Assembly (NCBI GenBank): GCA_913056395.1
Contig: CAJXMG010000005.1
Span: 1 to 64,000 of the forward strand
Source: an uncultured bacterium
Lineage (GTDB): Bacteria; Planctomycetota; UBA8108; UBA1146
Direction of reading: 5' to 3'
Length of the DNA stretch: 64,000 nt
Positions 57,402 through 64,000 of this stretch are shown here, in pieces. The translations under genes and the position numbers were made by a program. Below the pieces are notes generated by a model. That model was not told where the DNA came from. It saw nothing but the letters and a program-made list of their open reading frames with translations, and ran no database searches. The number at the start of each line of letters is the position of its first letter. Position 1 is the first letter of the stretch.

Positions 57402-59037
57402 CTTTAACGACTTGGTCGATGCGGAGCACACCCGCGTCGTGGCACCTGACTACGCCACCGCTGTTCGTATCCTGCAGGAAAGATTTGGCAGCGACTGGAC
57501 CGTCGTTCACTCACGCAAAGTTCGCCGTCCAGGGATTCTGGGTTGGATCGGTCTCTCTGATGTTGTGGTGATCGTCAGAACCCAAAAATCGAGTAACGAT
57601 ATTCTGACGACGCCAATTCAGCTGGACGCTGCGATCGAGGAAAAGATTCCTGTTCTGGCCGGGGATTTCTCCAGCGAGGAAATGGAATCCACGGTGCCTG
57701 AGTCGGAGGTTTCCAATCCGGAACCTCTGGTATCACTGAATTCCATCGACGTCGTGGATGCTCCGACGTTGACTTCAGCGATGGAAACAGAATTGGTCGC
57801 CGGGGTGAATGAGGAAATGACGAATCCAACTGTTTCGGTTTCCGAGTCTGATGTGTTCGCTTCCGCAGATCAGAACACTGAAGCTTCTTTCGGTGAGTCG
57901 GTGAATCAGGACTCCAACACCAGTCAGCCTACTTCGACAGACTCCGTAACTCTGAATACAGAAGTGAAGGAGCAGGAAGGGTTTAACCCGATTGCTTCCG
58001 TGAAAGAGCAGGGCACTGTGAGCCACGAATCCTTTAACTCTCTTTCAGCAAGACTGGAAGATTCCAAGCAACGCATCGCGGAAGAGTTGAGAGCCTTCAA
58101 TTCTGCCTCACCCTTCCACAGAGCACCGGACCCGTGGCAAACATCCAGCGAGGGATCGACGGGAACGACTTCAGATGTGGTCGGAATAGCTTCCTTCTCT
58201 GAAGAAACTGCCGCTGAGAAGAGCGTCTTTGATGATCCGCTGTTCCTTGGCAAAGTCTCCACGGTGCTGGAGAGATGCGGATTTTCTGCCAATGCATGTC
58301 GGGAAATCAAAAATGCAGTCAGCAGCGCCAATGTTCCTGACAATCTGGATGAGGCCGCTCTCGACACCCTGATCGAAAATCGTGTCGGCGCCTGTGTCAT
58401 GGGCCGCATTCCTCAAGCAGGCGGAATCTCGTTGGCAAACACCGCTGGCAAGACCCGTTTTGTTGCATTGGTGGGGCCGACCGGTGTCGGAAAAACGACA
58501 ACTCTTGCCAAGCTCGCCGCCTATTTCCATGTGGTGGAAAAGAAAAAGGTGGGTTTGATTACCCTCGACTCCTACCGCTTGGGAGCCATCGAGCAACTTC
58601 GCCGTTTTGCAGACATCATAGGTCTCAATTTCAAGACGGTCGATCAGCCAGAAAAGGTTCGCGAGGAAATCGAGTCATTCAGCAAATATGACATCGTGTT
58701 CATCGACACTGCGGGGCGCAGCCAAAAAGACGTCGATCGCCTGAGAGAGGTGAGAGACTGCTTGTCCAATGTCAACGATCTTGAGATTCACCTCTGTCTT
58801 TCTCTGGGAGCCGCACCTGAAGCTCTCATGGCCACTGCGGATGCATTCCGGATCGTCGGCTACGACCATGTGATTCTTACCAAACGCGATGAGTCCTACA
58901 GCAAGGGTTTCCTTTGGGATCTCTTCGGGGTCATGCAGAAACCGATCTCCTATGTCACCTGCGGACAGGAAGTTCCGGAAGATTTCGATGCCGCCTCCCG
59001 TGAGGAGATTCGCGACATGATCCTCGGAGTTGAATGA
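57394..59037 (+). CDS. flhF: SRP-family GTPase FlhF
   Basis: Flagellar placement GTPase, 547 aa. N-terminal B domain (APDYATAVRILQERFG), then a long acidic Ser/Thr/Glu-rich, probably disordered segment (about residues 70-290), then the NG module: [20 protein letters not shown] near residue 360, LITLDSYRLGAIEQLRRFAD, VFIDTAGRSQKD, and ILTKRDE. The TTG at 57394 follows AGGGAAG; an ATG at 57334 would lie within flhA. Works with FlhG to set flagellar number and site. ATGA overlap with flhG. Confidence 0.92.
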   Translation: MNDFNDLVDAEHTRVVAPDYATAVRILQERFGSDWTVVHSRKVRRPGILGWIGLSDVVVIVRTQKSSNDILTTPIQLDAAIEEKIPVLAGDFSSEEMESTVPESEVSNPEPLVSLNSIDVVDAPTLTSAMETELVAGVNEEMTNPTVSVSESDVFASADQNTEASFGESVNQDSNTSQPTSTDSVTLNTEVKEQEGFNPIASVKEQGTVSHESFNSLSARLEDSKQRIAEELRAFNSASPFHRAPDPWQTSSEGSTGTTSDVVGIASFSEETAAEKSVFDDPLFLGKVSTVLERCGFSANACREIKNAVSSANVPDNLDEAALDTLIENRVGACVMGRIPQAGGISLANTAGKTRFVALVGPTGVGKTTTLAKLAAYFHVVEKKKVGLITLDSYRLGAIEQLRRFADIIGLNFKTVDQPEKVREEIESFSKYDIVFIDTAGRSQKDVDRLREVRDCLSNVNDLEIHLCLSLGAAPEALMATADAFRIVGYDHVILTKRDESYSKGFLWDLFGVMQKPISYVTCGQEVPEDFDAASREEIRDMILGVE

Positions 59038-59909
59038 GGGATCAGGCGTGGAAACTTCGATCGCTACTGGCTGAGAGCCCCACTCGTTTGAATGGCGGGG
59101 GAAGGGTTCTCGCCGTGACCAGCGGCAAGGGAGGAGTGGGGAAGACCAACGTCTCTGTTGGTCTTGCCTTGAGTGCTGCCCGCTCCGGCCTTTCCACCGT
59201 ACTGATAGATGGAGATCTGGGACTCGCCAACATAGATGTCATTCTCGATATTCACTCAGAGAAAAATCTGGGTCATTTGGTCGAGGGTGAAGCTCAGTTG
59301 AGGGAAATCCTGGTAACAGGTCCAGAAGGGATCCGTATCCTTCCGGGTGCCAGCGGATTGACCCAGGTTGCGGATATGGGTCACACCAGACAGCAACGGC
59401 TTCTCGATGCCATGGGTGAATTGGTACACAGCCATGAGCTGGTGATCATCGATACCGGTGCCGGAATCTCAAGATCTGTGATTGACCTGTGTCAGGCCGC
59501 GGGAGAGGTGTTGGTGGTGACCACACCTGAACCGACAGCAGTGGTTGATGCGTATGCCATGCTCAAGGTTTTCTCGTGTGATGTTCCGACACCCAAGTGT
59601 TGGTTGACCGTCAATCAGGCCCAATCCAGGGGCGAAGCCCAGCAAGTCGCATCCAGGATCACTGCTCTGGCCAACAAGTTCCTGTCTCTCGAGGTCGAAA
59701 ATGCCGGATCAGTTTTGTTTGATCCGCGTGTGTCGGCTTCTGTGAGAAAAAGACAGCACTTCACGAGGGCCTATCCCGCCTCACCGGCCTCAAGGAGTAT
59801 CCGCGAATTAGCCTCTACGTTGGGGGTTCAGAAGGTTCAGGAATCCAGAGGTGGATTCCTCAATCGACTGAAAGAGGTATTTGTGGGGGATATCGGAGGG
59901 GCCCGATAG
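59034..59909 (+). CDS. flhG: MinD-like ATPase FlhG (FleN), flagellar number regulator
   Basis: A 291 aa deviant Walker-A ATPase: VTSGKGGVGKTNVSVGLAL, DGDLGLANIDVILDI, VIIDTGAGISRSVIDLC. The N-terminal DQAWKLRSLL matches the DQAxxLR helix of FlhG that stimulates FlhF GTPase, which separates it from MinD. Coupled to flhF by an ATGA overlap. Last gene of the tightly packed operon; 164 bp then separate it from fliA. Confidence 0.93.
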   Translation: MRDQAWKLRSLLAESPTRLNGGGRVLAVTSGKGGVGKTNVSVGLALSAARSGLSTVLIDGDLGLANIDVILDIHSEKNLGHLVEGEAQLREILVTGPEGIRILPGASGLTQVADMGHTRQQRLLDAMGELVHSHELVIIDTGAGISRSVIDLCQAAGEVLVVTTPEPTAVVDAYAMLKVFSCDVPTPKCWLTVNQAQSRGEAQQVASRITALANKFLSLEVENAGSVLFDPRVSASVRKRQHFTRAYPASPASRSIRELASTLGVQKVQESRGGFLNRLKEVFVGDIGGAR

Positions 59910-59968
59910 CGTTGTCATTAAAGGAGTGACGAATGTCATTCCTGAAGTGAGGGTGTGCAGCAATGTTT

Positions 59969-59985
59969 CGGGTCCGTGATTTGCC
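59969..59985 (+). promoter_or_regulatory. Possible second sigma-54-type promoter ahead of fliA
   Basis: GG (59971-59972), ten bases, GC (59983-59984) with a good TTGC -12 box but a weak -24 box. It lies about 90 bp before the fliA start. The same 164-bp gap holds several very short reading frames, one of five codons at 59932 behind a strong AAGGAG. Confidence 0.3.
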
Positions 59986-60073
59986 TTAAGTGAGCGGGAC
60001 TTGAGTCAGGGGGAAGCTGGTTCATGACGAGTATTCCCAACGAGACTGAAGTGTAGAAGAACAGGAGAACGAA

Positions 60074-60919
60074 TTGGCTCAGGCCGGAAAAGACACCACC
60101 CAGAAAGATTTCCCGGGCACTCATTCCCTGGTCGGCAAGACCCGGTTGAGCGATGACCCCGAACTTGAGCGCAAATGGATCCACTACAAAGAGACCCAGA
60201 ACAGTGATTTGAAAAATGATTTGCTGGAGAGGTACCTTCCCATCGTTCGTTACGCTGCGGACCGTTTGCACAGAAAACTTCCCCAACAGGTGGATGTGGA
60301 TGACCTCTACGGTGCAGGTGTATTTGGTTTGATGGACGCGATCGAGAATTATGACCTCGAGCGGGGTGTCAAGTTTGAGACCTACTGCAACACCCGCGTG
60401 AATGGATCGATCATCGATTCTCTGCGTGCTCAGGATTGGGTTCCAAGACTGGTGCGCAGTACGGCCAATCGTCTGGAGAAAGCCTGGAAAGAGTTGGAGC
60501 TGGAATCGGGGCGAGAGCCGACCGATCTTGAGATGGCTCATCATCTTGGAGTGACGGAAGAAGAATACGAGCAACTTCAGCGCGAAGCTTCGGCGGCTTC
60601 CATCGTTTCATTGACAGACCATGTCTCTGACGAAACTGATTCCCGATCACTTCGCAAAATAGATATGCTCAATGATGCAAAAACTCCAGCGCCGGAATCC
60701 AATCTGCAGATGGAAACCATCATGCAGGCTCTGAATGAGAAGCTGGATGAACGTGAGCGGCAGATTTTCATTCGCTATTACTGGAATGGTGAGACGATGA
60801 AGGAGATCGGTGAGCGATTAGGCCTCTCCGAATCCCGGGTTTGCCAACTCCACTCGAGAACCGTACTCAAGCTGAGGCAACTTTTCGGTCACCGAGCGGA
60901 AGATTTCGCGACCGATTGA
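60074..60919 (+). CDS. fliA: Flagellar sigma factor FliA (sigma-28 / WhiG family)
   Basis: A 281 aa group 3 sigma factor. Region 2 has YAADRLHRKLPQQVDVDDLYGAG-like residues and VKFETYCNTRVNGSIIDSLR with DWVPR, the sigma-28 hallmark; region 3 is LESGREPTDLEMAHHLGV; region 4 ends MKEIGERLGLSESRVCQLHS. Directs late flagellar and chemotaxis genes; an FlgM anti-sigma is not in this window. TTG start at 60074 with AGGAGA upstream. Confidence 0.93.
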   Translation: MAQAGKDTTQKDFPGTHSLVGKTRLSDDPELERKWIHYKETQNSDLKNDLLERYLPIVRYAADRLHRKLPQQVDVDDLYGAGVFGLMDAIENYDLERGVKFETYCNTRVNGSIIDSLRAQDWVPRLVRSTANRLEKAWKELELESGREPTDLEMAHHLGVTEEEYEQLQREASAASIVSLTDHVSDETDSRSLRKIDMLNDAKTPAPESNLQMETIMQALNEKLDERERQIFIRYYWNGETMKEIGERLGLSESRVCQLHSRTVLKLRQLFGHRAEDFATD

Positions 60920-60981
60920 TCATTTTTCGACTCTGAAATACCATTCGGTGTACTTAACGTGCCCTCACAGGGAAGTGCCGA

Positions 60982-62859
60982 ATGATCGATCCAAAAATGC
61001 CACCGGAAGACGAGCCGCATATTGATGGTGAGGCTCAAGGCTCTGATTCTAAGTCTGGAAACGATGAAGAGGCGAACGGGCTTTTGCGTGGCATAGCATG
61101 GATTATGCTGGCTCCCGTCATTTTCCTGAAAGAGCTCCTCCACGGGCTCGGGTTCTATCTGGCCATTTTTCTGGTTGCTTTATCTCTCGGTCAATATCTC
61201 CCTAAAGCGTTCGAACTGATCTCTTTTCCCCATCAGTTGAGATATGGGGAAGCGGTGGTCGTGGATCAGGTCCGCAGAGTTTCCGAAGACCCGGGGCTTT
61301 ACCCGCCGATTGGTGCTGAACCGTGGCTTTTTGACCAATACGCCCCAGGTTACCCGGTATTGGTCAGCCTCTTTCAACCGCTGTTTGATTCTCCCTACGA
61401 AGCTGGGAGATGGATCTCCCTTCTCTTCACCATGCTCGCGGCAATCTTTTTGGCGCTCTGGGTTAAATCGACCGGCGACTTCTCCCTCGATCAATCAAAG
61501 AAAATTGCAGAAGAAAAAAGGGGACAGTACCTACCCAGGACTGCCGCTCTCATGGCAATTGCCGGCGTGTTTTCCCTGCTGGAGTTCATTCAATTTGGTT
61601 ATCTGATGCGAATCGATGCGATGGCATTGGGACTGACGGTCGCTGGTGCATGGTTGACCTTGGGAGTTGCCCCGCGCTGGCGCTGGCTGGGGGCAGCTTG
61701 TTTCTTTTTGGCGGTCTATACCCGACAGACGATGCTGGCGATGATTCTCCTGACCTATGCCGAGCTTTATCTCCGTGAGGGCAAAGTGGCGTTTCGCTGG
61801 GGGAGCGGCCTTCTTGCGGCAGGACTGCTCTTCTTTGTCGGCCTGAACATCTCCACCGATGGCGGCTTTTATCGCCATGCGGTCGCTTCAAACCTGTTTC
61901 CCATGAATTGGGAATACGGAATCAAAAAGTATCTGGGTTCTTTTCCCCAATGGAAGACTCCCGTCTTTTTGGCGATGTACATGGCGCTGTTTCTTCACTT
62001 GCGAGCGGTTCCCCGATACCGGGCGATGGCGTGGACTTTGTTGACAGGAATGGTCTCGCTGACGCTACCGGTGTTTTGGAGTTCATTCAGTAGTGGGACG
62101 ATGACAGAAGATGATCTCGGCTTTTTGTTGGGGGCACACGGGGTTCTGGTGTTTACCAGTCTCGCCCTGGTCATCCTGCGCCCATCCACCGCAGGAGCCT
62201 TCGACGGAGTTCGATCTTTGGCGATCCTCGGTTTTACCTTGCTGATTGCCAGAGATGGATCAGATCTGAATTATCTTTTTGAACCCACGCTGTTGATGTT
62301 GCTGATTCCACTGCAGTACATCTTGCGGCAAGAAGAAGAGAAAGATTGGTTCAAGGGGACAATCCTGTTGCTGGTCATATTGCAGGTATTGGTTGGTGTT
62401 TATCGCAGTGGGAAGATCACCGAGTTCAATCCGGAACGATTGGAAGAGATGGCAGAGCGAACTCGTGTGACCAAGAGACTGAACGAGATTGAAGGGCCAA
62501 TTCTCAGTGAGGAGCCCTGGGTGCTGGTCGAATCGGGGCGGCCTCTGGTTATCGAGCCTTATACCGCGAGACAGATGTACGAATCTGATGTGTGGGATGC
62601 CAATGACCTTCGAAAAGCCATCGAAGAGGGTAAATATCCCGCTGTGATTCGATCGAAACAAAGGGTGTATGCGGGCATCGACCCAAACACAGGGCGGCCC
62701 TACTTTGGTCCATGGACGTACAACAGTGTGAGATCCTTCCCCAGAAAAATTCAGGATATTCTCGATCGCCATTATGTCGCGTTGGAGCGATCCGAGTTTG
62801 TCGAAAAGGTCACCGATTATTATTTGGAGGGGCGCCAAATCTGGGTGCCGCGCCGATAG
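60982..62859 (+). CDS. GT-C-type polytopic membrane glycosyltransferase, probable
   Basis: A 625 aa protein with a polar N-terminus, about eleven membrane spans and a soluble C-terminal tail. The first extracytoplasmic loop YGEAVVVDQVRRVSEDPGLY followed by LFDQYAPGYPVLVSLF resembles GT-C enzymes that use polyprenyl-phosphate sugars (ArnT/GT39/GT87-like), where an early acidic residue is catalytic. ATG at 60982 has AGGGAAG upstream. It follows fliA by 62 bp, so co-transcription and a role in glycosylating flagellar or surface protein are possible but unproven. Confidence 0.68.
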   Translation: MIDPKMPPEDEPHIDGEAQGSDSKSGNDEEANGLLRGIAWIMLAPVIFLKELLHGLGFYLAIFLVALSLGQYLPKAFELISFPHQLRYGEAVVVDQVRRVSEDPGLYPPIGAEPWLFDQYAPGYPVLVSLFQPLFDSPYEAGRWISLLFTMLAAIFLALWVKSTGDFSLDQSKKIAEEKRGQYLPRTAALMAIAGVFSLLEFIQFGYLMRIDAMALGLTVAGAWLTLGVAPRWRWLGAACFFLAVYTRQTMLAMILLTYAELYLREGKVAFRWGSGLLAAGLLFFVGLNISTDGGFYRHAVASNLFPMNWEYGIKKYLGSFPQWKTPVFLAMYMALFLHLRAVPRYRAMAWTLLTGMVSLTLPVFWSSFSSGTMTEDDLGFLLGAHGVLVFTSLALVILRPSTAGAFDGVRSLAILGFTLLIARDGSDLNYLFEPTLLMLLIPLQYILRQEEEKDWFKGTILLLVILQVLVGVYRSGKITEFNPERLEEMAERTRVTKRLNEIEGPILSEEPWVLVESGRPLVIEPYTARQMYESDVWDANDLRKAIEEGKYPAVIRSKQRVYAGIDPNTGRPYFGPWTYNSVRSFPRKIQDILDRHYVALERSEFVEKVTDYYLEGRQIWVPRR

Positions 62860-62880
62860 AGGCGCCTACCGAAGAAAACT

Positions 62881-62978
62881 TGGCGGGGGTGCATCGGAAT
62901 CGAACCGACCTACGACGTTGTTCGCGCCGCACCATGGATTTGAAGTCCAGGAGGCCCACCAGGTACCCATTCACCCCC
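62881..62978 (-). tRNA. selC: tRNA-Sec (anticodon UCA), CCA encoded
   Basis: Minus-strand tRNA of 98 nt. Begins GGGGGTGAATGGGTACCTGG; anticodon loop CTTCAAA gives UCA; the long variable arm (GGTGCGGCGCGAACAACGTCG region) and T-arm GTCGG-TTCGATT-CCGAT precede CACCCCC, discriminator G and encoded CCA. Size, extended acceptor/T stack and UCA anticodon identify selenocysteine tRNA. selD lies directly upstream on the same strand. Confidence 0.95.
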
Positions 62979-63011
62979 TGAGTGGAAACAAGAGTGTGGC
63001 CACTCAGCAAC

Positions 63012-63049
63012 GATTTGGCAAGAACCCCTGCGGGGGAACTTGCCAAATC
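63012..63049 (-). promoter_or_regulatory. Strong hairpin between selD and selC
   Basis: GATTTGGCAAG (63012-63022) pairs perfectly with CTTGCCAAATC (63039-63049), with a further CCCC/GGGG stem inside. No T-run follows on the minus strand, so it looks more like an RNA-processing or stability element separating the selD message from tRNA-Sec than a terminator. A T6 run lies downstream on the plus strand, but no plus-strand gene ends here other than the one at 62859. Confidence 0.5.
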
Positions 63050-63075
63050 CTGCTCAAACACCTTTTTTGAAGGAC

Positions 63076-64000
63076 TCAGGAGCGAATATGAACCGTGGGA
63101 GTCGGTGAAGCCGCCACGACCTCTCCGATGACGGCATACTCTGAAACATTCGCCGCTTTCAAACTGTCTCTGAGTGCTTCGACCTCACTCGCAGAAACCG
63201 ACAGCAACAATCCACCGGAGGTTTCTGAATCGAGACACAGGGAGACGAGGGAGTCTTCGATGCCATCTTCCACTGCCAGCTTTTCACCGAGGTGCTGGCG
63301 ATTGCGAACAGAGCCTCCAGAGCAGAATCCTGCTTTGGCCAAATCTGCAACACCGGGGAGGAGTGGCAACGCTCCGGCAGAGATCACCAGGTCGACACCA
63401 CTCGCCAAAGCCATTTCGGAGCCATGGCCAGCCAAGCCGAAGCCGGTCACATCGGTTGCGGATTGAACCTGATGTTCGAGAGCCAGTCGTGCAGCTGTGG
63501 CGTTCAGAGTTGCCATCGATTGGGAAGCCGCAGCGACGATATCGCTGTCCACTTCCGATTTGTTGAGGGCAGTACTGACAGTTCCGGTTCCGAGCCCTTT
63601 GGTGAGAACGAGCACATCTCCCTCGCGGGCCCCGCCATTGGTCAGCATGTGATCGGGGTTGATGGTACCTGTGACTGCCAGACCGTATTTGATTTCTGCA
63701 TCGCGGACACTGTGTCCACCGAGGAGAGCACACTGTGCTTCTTCCATTTTCTCAGCACCACCGGCGAGTATCTCGCCAAGGATGGAGACGGGCAGATCGG
63801 CCGGGAAACCGACAATATTGAGTGCGCTCAGTGGACTGCCACCCATGGCGAAGATGTCCGAAAGGCTGTTGGCCGCAGCAATACGACCAAACTCCCGGGG
63901 GTCGTCGACGATGGGAGGAAAGAAGTCTACGGTTTGCACGATGGCACGATCGGACCCGGGAATACGGATTACACCCGCATCATCGAGTGTGTCCGGTCCA
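63076..64000 (-). CDS. selD: Selenide, water dikinase (N-terminus beyond window)
   Basis: Makes selenophosphate from selenide and ATP for selenocysteine and selenouridine synthesis. About 308 C-terminal residues are present. The frame runs in from the right edge through TLDDAGVIRI and VQTVDFFPPIVDDPREFG, then AAANSLSDIFAMGGSPLSAL, ALLGGHSVRDAEIKYGLAVTG and TDVTGFGLAGHGSEMA, all family hallmarks. The N-terminal catalytic Cys/Sec lies outside the window; in some organisms that position is selenocysteine. Neighbour of selC. Confidence 0.95.
   Translation of the reverse strand, partial: GPDTLDDAGVIRIPGSDRAIVQTVDFFPPIVDDPREFGRIAAANSLSDIFAMGGSPLSALNIVGFPADLPVSILGEILAGGAEKMEEAQCALLGGHSVRDAEIKYGLAVTGTINPDHMLTNGGAREGDVLVLTKGLGTGTVSTALNKSEVDSDIVAAASQSMATLNATAARLALEHQVQSATDVTGFGLAGHGSEMALASGVDLVISAGALPLLPGVADLAKAGFCSGGSVRNRQHLGEKLAVEDGIEDSLVSLCLDSETSGGLLLSVSASEVEALRDSLKAANVSEYAVIGEVVAASPTPTVHIRS

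Overview
The window looks like bacterial chromosome of moderately high GC, probably from the Planctomycetota (PVC group). This placement is inferred from gene style: a secreted protein ending in tandem dockerin-like repeats with the 'ADAIALLGFLF' pattern, a Ser/Thr kinase with a GSPII_N-like front domain and a DLG instead of DFG motif, a signal-peptide-like start on ATP synthase subunit b, and frequent GTG/TTG starts. No 16S rRNA is present, so the assignment is not proven. Coding density is high. There is no sign of prophage, insertion sequences or CRISPR.

Layout. (1) 1-4991: topA (3' end outside the window), mutM and icd. (2) 5072-16165: a run of same-strand genes encoding what appears to be a complete trans-4-hydroxy-L-proline catabolic route: 4-hydroxyproline 2-epimerase, a two-gene D-hydroxyproline dehydrogenase with fused subunits, a DHDPS-family pyrroline-hydroxycarboxylate deaminase, and an alpha-ketoglutarate semialdehyde dehydrogenase. 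It is interrupted by a GT4 glycosyltransferase and a BtuF-like plus fused BtuD-BtuC-like ABC importer, and ends with an EamA-type permease. The end product, 2-oxoglutarate, is also the product of the icd enzyme immediately upstream. (3) 16159-22126: a zinc-ribbon membrane protein, clpC, and a TPR/metalloprotease protein. (4) 22402-29801: a complete F-type ATP synthase operon (two AtpI/AtpZ-like membrane proteins, then a, c, b, delta, alpha, gamma, beta, epsilon), closed by a clear terminator. (5) 30084-46805: a dockerin-tailed secreted protein, a JAMM-DinG fusion helicase, a MobA-like nucleotidyltransferase, a receptor-like kinase, an M1-like/M28/PDZ peptidase, cobalamin-dependent methionine synthase metH, a coiled-coil protein, tRNA-Ser(UGA), and a CNNM/CorC-type membrane protein. 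(6) 47091-60919: a flagellar export and basal-body operon behind a sigma-54-type promoter: fliF, fliH, fliI, fliJ, fliO, fliP, fliQ, fliR, flhB, flhA, flhF, flhG, then the flagellar sigma factor fliA. (7) 60982-64000: a GT-C-type membrane glycosyltransferase, the selenocysteine tRNA (selC) and selD, which runs off the right edge.

Most notable points. The flagellar operon has no fliG between fliF and fliH, but FliF carries an extra C-terminal segment that resembles the FliG N-terminal domain. FlhB stops just before the autocleaving NPTH cytoplasmic domain, and no remnant follows. These two features together suggest a remodelled flagellar motor and export apparatus. Other unusual architectures are the ABC ATPase-permease fusion, the fused hydroxyproline dehydrogenase, the JAMM-DinG fusion and the M1-M28-PDZ fusion. 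selC and selD show that the organism probably makes selenoproteins, so in-frame TGA codons in this genome need care. All calls come from reading the sequence; no database search was possible.
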